A DNA stretch of 19,150 nt from contig NZOF01000115.1 of the NCBI GenBank assembly GCA_002695185.1, positions 1-19,150 of the forward strand. The letters are read 5' to 3'. Made by a program: the position numbers and the translations under genes. The notes below the pieces were generated by a model. It did no database searches. It saw only the letters and a program-made list of their open reading frames with translations, and was not told the DNA's origin. Of this stretch, positions 8,601 to 14,869 are shown one piece after another (the first letter of the stretch is position 1; every line of letters starts with the position of its first letter). The DNA is from Erythrobacter sp. Lineage in GTDB: Bacteria; Pseudomonadota; Alphaproteobacteria; Sphingomonadales; Sphingomonadaceae.

Positions 8601-11600
8601 CGGCTGGCGAAATAGCGCAGCAGCCACATCTTCTCGTTAGCGATGCGCCAATCTTCGGCCAAATCGCGACTAATGTCCTCGATGGCGAATGGCTCTTGAT
8701 ATCCCGCCGAGAGCCGGGTCCGGCGCTCTTGCCATTCTCGCAGCGCCGCGGTCAGCTCGCGCATTGAAGCGCCAATCTGTGCGTGATCGGGGCGGAAGGC
8801 GAATGAGAGGTCGAGCCCATGCGTTTCGACGATTGCCTTGCCAAGAGCGTGCAGGCGTCTTGCGTCCTCCGGCCCGACGATCTCGTTGGCAATGCCGACT
8901 GCACGCATCGCGGTCGCCGCCGCCTCGCGCAGATCCGCCGCAGTCTCTCCCAATTCGCGTGCAGCGGAGGCCAACTTTGACTGCCACGCATTCGACCAGC
9001 TTTGCGTCGCGACGTGTTTGAGGACGGATTGTGGCAGCGAACGCAGGCTTCTGATGGTGAGTTCCAGCCGGCGCACTGCATCTCGCATTTCATTCATTTG
9101 CGCTGCAGAATGCTCGGTCCGTTCGGGCCAAATAAAGACCGGAAGGGCGCCGTCGTCGTCGCGCACCACGCGCCAGACGGCATCGTGCACCGTCAAACCG
9201 CAACTGTAGCGGCGGTGAAGCGCGCCGGCAAAATTGTTGAGATCGTCGCGAAGATTCCGCAGCCGATCGGTCCGTGCGCGCCATTCGTCTTGGCCAAGCG
9301 CGCCCTTGGCGTTCCACGCCCGCTCCAGCTGGCGTATCACCTCGATCTTCGCGCTCTTATGCGAATGGAGTTCGAGGCAGAAATCGCCTAAGCCCACCTG
9401 CTCCAGCCGGCGATAAACCACTTCGAGCGCCGCCCGCTTTTCCGAGACAAACAATACGCGGCGACCCAGTGCCAGGTTCTGCGCGATCATGTTCGCGATG
9501 GTCTGCGACTTGCCGGTCCCCGGTGGTCCGTCGAGCACGAAATCGTGACCTTGCCCCGATGCGACGACAGCCGCCAACTGCGAACTGTCGGCCGGCAGGG
9601 GCGCATAAAGATCGGAAGGGTCGACAGCGGTATCGAGCGCCGCCGGTTCTATCAAAGCTTCAGACGCTTCAAACGGTTCTTCACCGCGTTCGATCAGATG
9701 GCGGACCACCTTGTTCTTCTTCAACAGATCGCGTCGATCGACGAGGTCCTTCCACATCAGGTATTTCGAGAAGGAAAAGATACCGAGCACCACTTGCTCG
9801 CGCACTTCGAAACCAGGAGTGCCGGTGATCGCGCGGCGGATATGGTTCCACACCGCCTTCACATCGATCCCGCTCGCATCCTGTGGCAATTCGCCATTTA
9901 GCCCTTCGATCACCAAGCCGAAATCCTGCTTGAGCAGTTCGAGCAAGGTCATATTGAAGCGCGGATCGTCTTCATGCGCGACCAGCTTCATGCCCGAGCG
10001 CGCATTTCGCCGCTGCAATTGAACCGGCTGCAAAATCAGCGGAGCGCGATAGCTGCGATCGTCTGTTACCTTTTTCTTCCATTCGAGGAAGCCAAAGGCG
10101 AGGAACAGCGTGTTGGATCCGCCCTCGTTCAAGTCCGACCGGGCCTGGCGATAAAGCTTGATCAGCGCGGTTTCGAGCTTGCCTTTGTCCTGCTCGACAT
10201 AGACCTCGTTCTTTTCAAGTCCTGCGAGTGCATGCCCGGACTTCAGATCCGTGCGGCTGCGATCACGATGAAGTTCGACATCGCGCCCCCCGACGCCAAG
10301 ATCGGGAAGAGGCAAGACCGTGATCTTGCGCCCATCAGCCAACAGATCTTCAAGCGCCGCCGGATCGGGGCATTCCAGGCGAAGGTTTCCGGTTTTCGGG
10401 AGGTTAAGCAGGCGGTTGCGCGCGGTAAGGTCAAGCAGCTTGCGCTGCCACTCCTCGATCCGGTCGCCGGGTTTAGCCTCGCATTCCTCGATCTCCGTAG
10501 TTTCCAGCGACCCGCGATAGAGGTCGGGTGCGTCCTCCACAAAGGTGGTCGCGATACCCTCGTCCTCCTCTTCCATCTGCGGCGAGGAGCTTGAGAGAGG
10601 CAGGATTTCGCGCATTCGGGCGCGCCGAACATCGACAGCGAGGAAGAAATCTCCCGGCTCAATCAGTTCGAGCTCGCGTTTCGATTCTTGCGCCGCTTCG
10701 GAAAAGCGCGCGCGGTTATTCCCGGTTACCATGGTAGTTTCGAAAAGCACGATATTGCCGAGGTCGAGCCGATTGCGGACCGCCGCCACTTCGTCCGTCA
10801 CCAGTTCGGAAAACTGATCCCGCTCGATCCAAGCTCCGGCAAACGCATGGCCCTCCGTCAAGACGATGAGGGGGTGGAGGCCGGCCTGTTCAATCACGGC
10901 AGCGAATAGTAGCGCGGTATCGAGGCAGGTCGCGACACGGCCGGAATAGATCGCGCTGGGCGACCTGATCTTCTGGCCGCGACTTTCGAAGCTGGCAGGG
11001 GGCAGGGTGTAGGTGAGTTCGAGTCCGCTGACGGCCGACCAGATGGCGGAAACGATTTCATAAACTCGCGCTCGATTGCCGCTTTCATAGCCGTCAATCC
11101 CATCTGGACGCCCGGACGTCGAGAGCGCATGAGACGCGGCGCGCAACACCTTCTCGACCGCCGGATCGTTGGGCATCACGAATGCGGGAAGAAGTTCGGG
11201 CATGGCGTCCGCGCCGCCCCAATCGTCCACCGCCAGCAGCGTCATCGGTAGCGTTTTCTGGGCGAACAGCTGATCTTCGCCATCGCGCAATTCCAGCGAA
11301 ATGTTGGCACGTTCGGCCTCAGCCAACTCGCGCGCGAAGCCCGCGGCGATTTTCACGTCGCGATCCATCAGGTGCAAATGTTGTCCGGGATCAATCAGAT
11401 CGATTGACCAGGTTCTGGCGCCGAGAATTCCCGGATCGGCGGCCAGCGACAGAGTGAGATTCGACGCAGGCTCATCGGTCTCGTTGATAAGCGTGATCTC
11501 GCGCAGCGGCGGTACGGAATTCTGCTGCGACACGAAGCCGATCCGCTCACAAGCCTCGACCTCGATCCGCAGGCCTTTCACTTGCTCAGCGCCTGAGCCA

Positions 11601-11614
11601 ATGCGGTCTTTCAA
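5699..11614 (-). CDS. DUF4011 / SF1 helicase / Vsr-like nuclease / DUF3320 protein (Hhe-type)
   Basis: A 1971-residue multidomain protein. Residues about 1-150 look like beta-sandwich segments. Residues 200-300 carry a transglutaminase-like pattern (C230, H256 in GHAFAG, E292 in FETT). DUF4011 starts near 387 (EEWQRKLLDLTARNRLLN). The superfamily 1 helicase has Walker A GPPGTGKSQ at 696-704, Walker B DEAS at 1327-1330, AGDQKQMPP just after, and NVAVTRARKS as motif VI. A Vsr/PD-(D/E)XK-like nuclease has D1651 and IECDG with E1668. DUF3320 covers about 1809-1960. This domain order matches what I recall as the antiphage gene hhe (DUF4011-helicase-Vsr); that name is from memory. The start is a TTG at 11614 behind GGGGGGTG; no ATG or GTG exists between it and an upstream in-frame TAA. 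Confidence 0.88.
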   Translation of the reverse strand: MKDRIGSGAEQVKGLRIEVEACERIGFVSQQNSVPPLREITLINETDEPASNLTLSLAADPGILGARTWSIDLIDPGQHLHLMDRDVKIAAGFARELAEAERANISLELRDGEDQLFAQKTLPMTLLAVDDWGGADAMPELLPAFVMPNDPAVEKVLRAASHALSTSGRPDGIDGYESGNRARVYEIVSAIWSAVSGLELTYTLPPASFESRGQKIRSPSAIYSGRVATCLDTALLFAAVIEQAGLHPLIVLTEGHAFAGAWIERDQFSELVTDEVAAVRNRLDLGNIVLFETTMVTGNNRARFSEAAQESKRELELIEPGDFFLAVDVRRARMREILPLSSSSPQMEEEDEGIATTFVEDAPDLYRGSLETTEIEECEAKPGDRIEEWQRKLLDLTARNRLLNLPKTGNLRLECPDPAALEDLLADGRKITVLPLPDLGVGGRDVELHRDRSRTDLKSGHALAGLEKNEVYVEQDKGKLETALIKLYRQARSDLNEGGSNTLFLAFGFLEWKKKVTDDRSYRAPLILQPVQLQRRNARSGMKLVAHEDDPRFNMTLLELLKQDFGLVIEGLNGELPQDASGIDVKAVWNHIRRAITGTPGFEVREQVVLGIFSFSKYLMWKDLVDRRDLLKKNKVVRHLIERGEEPFEASEALIEPAALDTAVDPSDLYAPLPADSSQLAAVVASGQGHDFVLDGPPGTGKSQTIANMIAQNLALGRRVLFVSEKRAALEVVYRRLEQVGLGDFCLELHSHKSAKIEVIRQLERAWNAKGALGQDEWRARTDRLRNLRDDLNNFAGALHRRYSCGLTVHDAVWRVVRDDDGALPVFIWPERTEHSAAQMNEMRDAVRRLELTIRSLRSLPQSVLKHVATQSWSNAWQSKLASAARELGETAADLREAAATAMRAVGIANEIVGPEDARRLHALGKAIVETHGLDLSFAFRPDHAQIGASMRELTAALREWQERRTRLSAGYQEPFAIEDISRDLAEDWRIANEKMWLLRYFASRAILKRMAETGGASGEIVPDKDLPLFDEMASLHARVDVTSANIDGVPANKGMESDPDRLERLADAGEAIRTAVSRYARDPLEFTQAIGAVRTIVVDANEMTAGDAPLAAAIAKLGDALKRFDAACTEFVEISEAEDAPSTFEGLGDISRDIADHLPQLNSLCQWNGAKARAATLGLAPMIRRIENGLDEGVAIVMFEAAYANWFAPWAIDADPHLAEFHAYTHEDKIAAFRDMTEEVQGLTARYIRARLCSDLPDQSQVARASGFGVLKHEMAKQRAHKPVRRLAEEMGSDFSALAPCMLMSPLSIAQYLPPDQELFDIVIFDEASQITPWDAVGSIGRGKQLVLAGDQKQMPPTNFFSRGSATVDEDAVVDLESILDECVSASIPRRSLDWHYRSRHDSLIAFSNSRYYDGKLVTFPAPETRDTAVEWHRVDGIYAKGTEQTNAIEAKAMVAEARKRLGGQAPGTISLGIVTLNSKQQELVEDLLEKARKSDAAFDAHFADELEEPVFVKNLETVQGDERDIIMLGITFGPVEAGSLKMSMNFGPLNKDGGWRRLNVAVTRARKSMLLFTSFDAGMIDLSRTSAAAVRDLKHFIEFADRGPKALAEVHSDSLGSTESPFEDAVMAMLERRGWSVRPQIGVSGYRIDLGIVHPDHPGDFLAGIECDGAMYHSALTARDRDKVRQAVLENLGWTIIRIWSTDFWIDREGAMEKIFLQLEEVLEADRQARSEKEEAAANSAAGEHQEAFAQGPAAGKPKEEAEVEEPETAPHVELPNDPDEETSDPPQRDLMFARAFDAKSAREVPYRHTDFSDLDGTIDPQRFYDDDYDDDLANLIARAIQFEAPVRDDKLATIIARAHGFARTGRLIKERVDAIARQIAYSTVDDEGCVFFWTDENQAADLEEYRVPASGKMERSINEISLEELALAANAVPDEGDQPVAVARLFLISRLRKSARKRVEIAIARLHS

Positions 11615-11707
11615 GAAGCACCCCCCAATTCCATCTGCTGCCTGACTTTCGGCGTAAGGTTTCGTACAGCGTCTTGGCGCAATTCGTTAAGACATTCCAC
11701 CAGTTAG

Positions 11708-11736
11708 TATTAATTATGGTAATCAGTCCTAGTCAA
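11708..11736 (-). promoter_or_regulatory. Candidate sigma-70 promoter of the helicase-nuclease gene
   Basis: On the minus strand TTGACT (11731-11736) and TTAATA (11708-11713) are separated by exactly 17 bases. Transcription would begin near 11700 and leave a leader of about 85 bases before the TTG start at 11614. This AT-rich patch stands out against its GC-rich surroundings. No start-site data are available. Confidence 0.45.
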
Positions 11737-12192
11737 AATCGAAAGACGATCAGCATTTTGCATTGCAAATTCTCGATTACTTGCGGGCCCAAAACATAGG
11801 GTGAACGGTCCGCTAGCTGGGACTGACGAACCAAAAGCGGACGGTCAGGTGGCGGCCCACTTGTCGCCGTAAATCTGATGAAATTCGCAGTCAGTCTGCA
11901 AGGCCCCTGAGGCAGACAAACCAAAGTAAGGGTGCCGTCCAGCTCCCCGGCAGCCATGAGCCAAGCCGCCAATAGCGCTGCATACCCTTCGGCAATAGTC
12001 ATTGATTCTGTGTGAGAAGGAAGAGGCCGCGAGGGACCTTGGCTGGCATACTTTGGGAGGCGGGTGACGTTGTACGTTTCACCATGCCCAGTGAGGCAAC
12101 AAAGTCACGTCGACTTCGGTGTCTTCGAAAATGCGGAAGTTTCTCTGCAGGAACAATTGACACCACTTCATAAATAGGGTCCTGCGTCCGCC
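11737..12192. other. Gene-poor intergenic stretch
   Basis: No convincing gene is seen. Two minus-strand frames (11999-12226, 75 codons; 11733-12002, 89 codons) touch in an ATGA overlap but have no recognisable family, no ribosome sites and Arg/Pro/Ser-rich content typical of chance frames. The stretch contains the GCGGAC palindrome at 11806-11845 and a TTGACA at 12157-12162 that could be the -35 of the lipoprotein gene, although no good -10 lies at the right distance. Confidence 0.4.
11806..11845. repeat. Short palindromic element (GTCCGC...GCGGAC)
   Basis: GTCCGC at 11808-11813 and GCGGAC at 11837-11842 are perfect inverted repeats around a 23-base loop containing CTGGGACTGACGAACC. It shares the CCGC...GCGGAC layout with the element at 434-463, on the far side of the helicase-sbcDC block. 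With only two degenerate copies in the window the relation is tentative. Confidence 0.35.
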
Positions 12193-12213
12193 GCCCGAAT
12201 ACCCGGGCTTTTT
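12193..12213 (+). terminator. Terminator-like hairpin in the lipoprotein leader
   Basis: GCCCG (12193-12197) pairs with CGGGC (12204-12208) around a 6-base loop and is followed directly by TTTTT (12209-12213). The ribosome site AGGGGG and the ATG at 12229 follow within 16 bases. There is no plus-strand gene upstream to terminate, so an attenuator role for the lipoprotein gene is possible. Confidence 0.4.
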
Positions 12214-12228
12214 CAGGGGGTTGCAAAT

Positions 12229-12708
12229 ATGATCAGATTTGTTCTTGCTGCTTTTGCGGCGCTTTCTCTCTCTGCGTGTGCAAGCAGCGTTTTGGTCGTA
12301 GAACAGCCATACGCTGGGCAGGAGAAGTTCACCGCGGCAACAGTCGAGTTCGATAACGGTGGTGTCCCCATCGACAACGACAATCGAGCTTACACGCAAG
12401 AAAAGCTCGAGCAGGAACTGTTTATGGGCGACTCGCCAATCTTCGCAAAAGGCGATGGTCTGACTGTAAAGTGGCGCTACGTCGGCTTTAACGAAGGTAG
12501 CCGCCTCGGCCGCTATCTGACCGGCGGTATTGGGGGCGGCTCAAAGGTCGTCCTTGAAGTGGATTTCATCAATCAGTCAGGCGAAATCCTTGCGACGGTT
12601 CGTGGCGAGGGCTCCGTTGGAGGAGGGCTTTTCGGTGGCTCGAACAAGACTGGAATTGATAAGGCTGCCCGCCACGTTGCGGATTACGCCGCCTCTAACC
12701 TGCGCTGA
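12229..12708 (+). CDS. Outer-membrane lipoprotein, DUF4410-like
   Basis: A 159-residue protein with a lipoprotein signal peptide (MIRFVLAAFAALSLSAC): a short basic N-terminus, a hydrophobic stretch and the lipobox LSAC, cleaved before C17. Ala at +2 predicts outer-membrane retention. The mature part has the DUF4410 layout: a Gly/Arg turn (GSRLGRYLTGGIGGGSK), strands ending in DFINQSGEILATVRGEG, a Gly-rich loop and a final helix AARHVADYAASNL. The function of this family is unknown; a cell-envelope role is inferred. ATG at 12229 is preceded by AGGGGG at good spacing. The gene stands alone on the plus strand, with a terminator-like hairpin in its leader and a strong terminator 23 bases after its stop. 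Confidence 0.82.
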   Translation: MIRFVLAAFAALSLSACASSVLVVEQPYAGQEKFTAATVEFDNGGVPIDNDNRAYTQEKLEQELFMGDSPIFAKGDGLTVKWRYVGFNEGSRLGRYLTGGIGGGSKVVLEVDFINQSGEILATVRGEGSVGGGLFGGSNKTGIDKAARHVADYAASNLR

Positions 12709-12730
12709 TATTGGCAGCTGAAGATAAGAA

Positions 12731-12763
12731 GGCCGCCTCGGGGTAACTCGGGGCGGCCGTTTT
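12731..12763 (+). terminator. Rho-independent terminator after the lipoprotein gene
   Basis: GGCCGCC (12731-12737) and GGCGGCC (12752-12758) form a perfect 7-bp GC stem with a 14-base loop, followed by GTTTT. On the minus strand the same stem is followed by TTCTTATCTT, so it may also stop transcripts arriving from the zinc-ribbon unit. Confidence 0.75.
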
Positions 12764-12784
12764 AAGGAACAGCGGACTGCTTAA

Positions 12785-12798
12785 GGGGCTAAGGCCCC
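12785..12798 (-). terminator. Weak terminator-like hairpin after the zinc-ribbon gene
   Basis: GGGGC (12785-12789) and GCCCC (12794-12798) pair around a TAAG tetraloop. On the minus strand the stem is followed by TTAAG only, so termination would be weak. It lies about 100 bases after the stop at 12899. Confidence 0.25.
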
Positions 12799-12898
12799 CG
12801 GCCCGGGGTCGCATTCCTGCCGAGCAGCCCGCCGTTCACATCCAGGAAATGGGCTGCAGACGCAAAAGTGCAATGGAGCCATGGCGTCCGTTTCCAAT

Positions 12899-13150
12899 TT
12901 ACAATCGATCCCGAGCACCTTGTTGCTGATCGAACGCGGGCCCGAGCCGCGTCTGGCGGCTCCCGCATCGTGAACAACGCAGCCGTTCCTCAAGAGCTGC
13001 CATCTGCTTCGACCAGCCGCGCTGCTGGCATTGAAGGGCGATCTGTAACGGATCCAGCACTGCAACCCTGCGACAGCGACGACAGTCCACACGGAGCGCA
13101 TAACCATGCCGTGAATAGTCGGCGATGCTGTCAAGGCGCTTCGAACTCAT
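12899..13150 (-). CDS. Small zinc-ribbon protein, SOS-module partner
   Basis: An 83-residue basic protein beginning MSSKRLDSIADYSRHGY. Two CxxC knuckles (C23/C26 in DCRRC and C59/C62 in CSRC) separated by 32 residues make a zinc ribbon. The pattern of ADYSRHG, LRVDCRRC, hydrophobic strand with DP, RGW, LRCSRCG matches a small conserved family I associate with sphingomonads; its function is unknown and nucleic-acid or protein binding is inferred. The ATG at 13150 overlaps the stop of the upstream 30-codon gene (ATGA), which explains the lack of its own ribosome site. The larger 307-codon frame that contains it reads antisense through the thermonuclease gene and is not real as a whole. Confidence 0.7.
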   Translation of the reverse strand: MSSKRLDSIADYSRHGYALRVDCRRCRRVAVLDPLQIALQCQQRGWSKQMAALEERLRCSRCGSRQTRLGPAFDQQQGARDRL

Positions 13151-13239
13151 GGCTTTCGGCGCACCGACCAAACAAGAGCAGAACAGGCGGTGATGATGCA
13201 CGCAATGGCGGCGAGCATCGATGGGCTTAGAACAATCAT
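13147..13239 (-). CDS. 30-residue membrane peptide downstream of a LexA box
   Basis: The ATG at 13239 has a near-perfect ribosome site (GGAGG, 5 bases before it) and opens a 30-codon frame starting MIVLSPSMLAAIACII and ending VWSVRRKP. Residues 8-25 form one hydrophobic helix. The tail RRKP is positive, predicting an N-out/C-in single-pass inner-membrane peptide. Its TGA overlaps the ATG of the zinc-ribbon gene. A perfect GTTC-N7-GTTC box ends 29 bases before the ATG. Size, hydrophobicity and SOS control recall SidA of Caulobacter (a division inhibitor) and TisB of E. coli (a membrane-depolarising toxin); this is an analogy, with no sequence similarity claimed. Confidence 0.6.
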   Translation of the reverse strand: MIVLSPSMLAAIACIITACSALVWSVRRKP

Positions 13240-13267
13240 AGGAACCTCCGACTCGATGACTGCGCCT

Positions 13268-13282
13268 GTTCCACATTTGTTC
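13268..13282. promoter_or_regulatory. LexA (SOS) box, GTTC-N7-GTTC
   Basis: GTTCCACATTTGTTC is an exact match to the alphaproteobacterial LexA operator GTTC-N7-GTTC. It lies between divergent genes: 29 bases from the start of the membrane-peptide/zinc-ribbon unit on the minus strand and 40 bases from the thermonuclease start on the plus strand. It could therefore repress one or both. A motif of eight fixed bases is expected by chance about once per 65 kb per strand, and its promoter position raises confidence. Confidence 0.65.
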
Positions 13283-13321
13283 CAAGTAGGAAAATGATGA
13301 TGTTCGCGGTAGGGTATCCCC

Positions 13322-13678
13322 ATGCTTCTGCTCGCTGCCGCGCTCGCCGTTTGTGCCCCCGGACCTCGGGACCACTGTGTCCACGACGGCGACACCGTGT
13401 GGTGGGAGGGCGAGAAGATCCGCATCGCCGACATCGACACGCCAGAGTTGAATGGGGTGTGCGAGTATGAGCGAGACCTTGCGCTTCGCGCGAGGAACCG
13501 GCTGGTGCAGCTTCTGAATGCCGGAGCTTTCCAGATCGCCCGTAAGGGCCAGGATCGTTATGGACGCACTCTTGCTACCCTGCACCGTTCGGGGCGCTCC
13601 ATTGGCGATCAGCTGGTCGCGGAGGGACTTGCACGAACCTGGTCTGGGCGTCGCGAGCCTTGGTGTCCCGGTGCCTGA
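13322..13678 (+). CDS. Secreted thermonuclease-like protein (SNase fold)
   Basis: A 118-residue staphylococcal-nuclease-like protein predicted to cut DNA or RNA with calcium. The N-terminus MLLLAAALAVCAPG is a short hydrophobic export signal. The OB-fold core shows HDGDT (D22, D24), IRIADIDTPE with R34, D39, T40 and E42 in the places of SNase Arg35, Asp40, Thr41 and Glu43, and DRYGRTLA with R82 as the Arg87 equivalent. LVAEGLARTW is the usual C-terminal helix. Compact versions like this are common in alphaproteobacteria. An in-frame TAG lies 12 bases before the ATG, so 13322 is the first possible start; GTAGGG serves as ribosome site. The LexA box upstream hints at damage control. Confidence 0.85.
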   Translation: MLLLAAALAVCAPGPRDHCVHDGDTVWWEGEKIRIADIDTPELNGVCEYERDLALRARNRLVQLLNAGAFQIARKGQDRYGRTLATLHRSGRSIGDQLVAEGLARTWSGRREPWCPGA

Positions 13679-13778
13679 CCGAGGCCAGCATGAATTCGGG
13701 CTCAAGATCGAGTTCGTGATCCTGCTCGGTCTGCACGTCATCGCTGCTGGCCTGACGCTCACTTGGATCGTCACATGA
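13671..13778 (+). CDS. Possible 35-residue single-pass membrane peptide
   Basis: A GTG at 13671 overlaps the end of the thermonuclease gene by 8 bases and opens a 35-codon frame. The first part is charged (VPDRGQHEFGLK) and the second is one clear transmembrane helix (IEFVILLGLHVIAAGLTL). No strong ribosome site is visible, so translation would rely on coupling to the nuclease gene. The family is not recognised. The hydrophobic run, which continues after the nuclease stop, is the main evidence that the frame is real. Confidence 0.35.
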   Translation: MPDRGQHEFGLKIEFVILLGLHVIAAGLTLTWIVT

Positions 13779-13985
13779 TGCCATCCGGTGAGGGGGAAGA
13801 TTAGGTCATAAGGCTCTGGCACCCGCTACGTTCTCGGTTTGCTCGTCTGTCGATTCGGCGAGGCGCAAAAATATGGCTTCCCGCTAGTCTTAGCCCCTGC
13901 GAATGTCAGTTTCGTCGACGCCCGCCCCTATAGGTCGCATGCTTCGGGCAGGTCTTGCTAATTGGGCTCGGCGCTACCCAGTTTG
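13779..13985. other. Intergenic stretch without a clear gene
   Basis: With the hairpin region that follows, this makes a gap of about 310 bases between the plus-strand nuclease unit and the minus-strand hypothetical gene ending at 14090. No convincing frame, repeat or promoter was seen here. Confidence 0.4.
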
Positions 13986-14043
13986 AAAATTGGGGTGCGA
14001 CGCCTTCGACAGCACCACTACAGCTGCAAAAGCGCCGCACCCC
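13986..14043 (-). terminator. Long hairpin, probable terminator of the exonuclease/hypothetical cluster
   Basis: GGGGTGCG (13992-13999) pairs with CGCACCCC (14036-14043). After one mismatch CGC/GCG adds three more pairs (14001-14003 with 14032-14034). On the minus strand the stem is followed by AATTTTC. It lies 47 bases past the stop of the last minus-strand gene, where a terminator is expected. The 28-base loop is long for a terminator, so another structural role remains possible. Confidence 0.45.
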
Positions 14044-14089
14044 GGTTCGACATGAAATCATTGCGAATGTCCGTAGGGTGATCGTCGAC

Positions 14090-14857
14090 CTACTTCATTT
14101 GCAACAAGTGCTCGCTCAGCGCTCGAGCACCGCGTTTGCAAGCCAGGCCCGCCCACGTTTCCCAGCGATCGATGCGGTGAAGGAGCCAACTGTATAATCG
14201 GTCTCGCGCATGCCTGTCGGAACAGGTGATGCTCCATACGACACGCCCCAGGGGAACATTTTGTCCCTGTGGCATACCGATCAGCTTGATGGCGGGCAGC
14301 TCGGCGATGGTCTCGCGAACAAATCGATGGGGAAGCCCATGTGCAAATCGCTCGTTCGCGCCGAGCATTCGCTCATAATCTTCACGCGTCCTGCCGCCAT
14401 CGGGACCGCGATGGGGTTCGATAGTCGCTAGTCCAATCGGGATGGGTGCAGCCCCTGCTGAGCGCGTGCTGGCTAAAGCAACCAGGATCGCCTGGCCCTC
14501 GGGTGTCAGGGCTCCACTCAACCCATCCTCGATAAGACCCTGTCCTTCGAGCCACGAGCCATAGTGGCGGGCAATATCCCACGAGCCGACGAAGAAATCT
14601 GTGACGTGCTCTTCGATCGGGACCGTGCGCCGATCCATTGCGGCAAGGATCGACAGCAGAAACTCGATCTGGTTCTCGCACTGCACGGGATTGTTTGTCG
14701 CCATGCCAAGCCTTCCCCGCCAGATGTAATCGCGAAGGGATTTCCAGCGCTGCCCCTGTTCATCGATCAGATAGGGTGGTTCTTCGTCGTCGACCACGAG
14801 CCAATAGCCGAAAGGCAGGTTTGCGTTGCGGCGTTCTTCGTAAAGACGTTCATCCAT
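14090..14857 (-). CDS. Hypothetical protein with a possible winged-helix segment
   Basis: A 255-residue soluble protein that I do not recognise. The N-terminus (about 1-45) is acidic and Trp/Tyr-rich (FGYWLVVDDEEPPYLIDEQG). Residues 98-132 (WLEGQGLIED, then LTPEGQAILVALASTR) resemble the last helix and wing of winged-helix proteins, which suggests regulation or nucleic-acid binding, but weakly. No signal peptide, membrane helix or catalytic motif is visible. The ribosome site GAGGAGGA overlaps the stop codon of the gene before it (14870-14872) at ideal distance from the ATG at 14857, so the two genes are translated together. It is the last gene of the minus-strand cluster that begins with two exonucleases. 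Confidence 0.7.
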   Translation of the reverse strand: MDERLYEERRNANLPFGYWLVVDDEEPPYLIDEQGQRWKSLRDYIWRGRLGMATNNPVQCENQIEFLLSILAAMDRRTVPIEEHVTDFFVGSWDIARHYGSWLEGQGLIEDGLSGALTPEGQAILVALASTRSAGAAPIPIGLATIEPHRGPDGGRTREDYERMLGANERFAHGLPHRFVRETIAELPAIKLIGMPQGQNVPLGRVVWSITCSDRHARDRLYSWLLHRIDRWETWAGLACKRGARALSEHLLQMK

Positions 14858-14869
14858 GGTCTGTCCTCC

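Noticed and set aside
11733..12226. Two minus-strand frames joined by an ATGA overlap
   Set aside because: No family resemblance, no ribosome sites, and composition typical of chance frames; the overlap alone is weak evidence.
12899..13822. 307-codon minus-strand frame taken as one gene
   Set aside because: Its first two thirds read antisense through the thermonuclease, which has clear motifs. Only the last 83 codons, from ATG 13150, look like a protein family.
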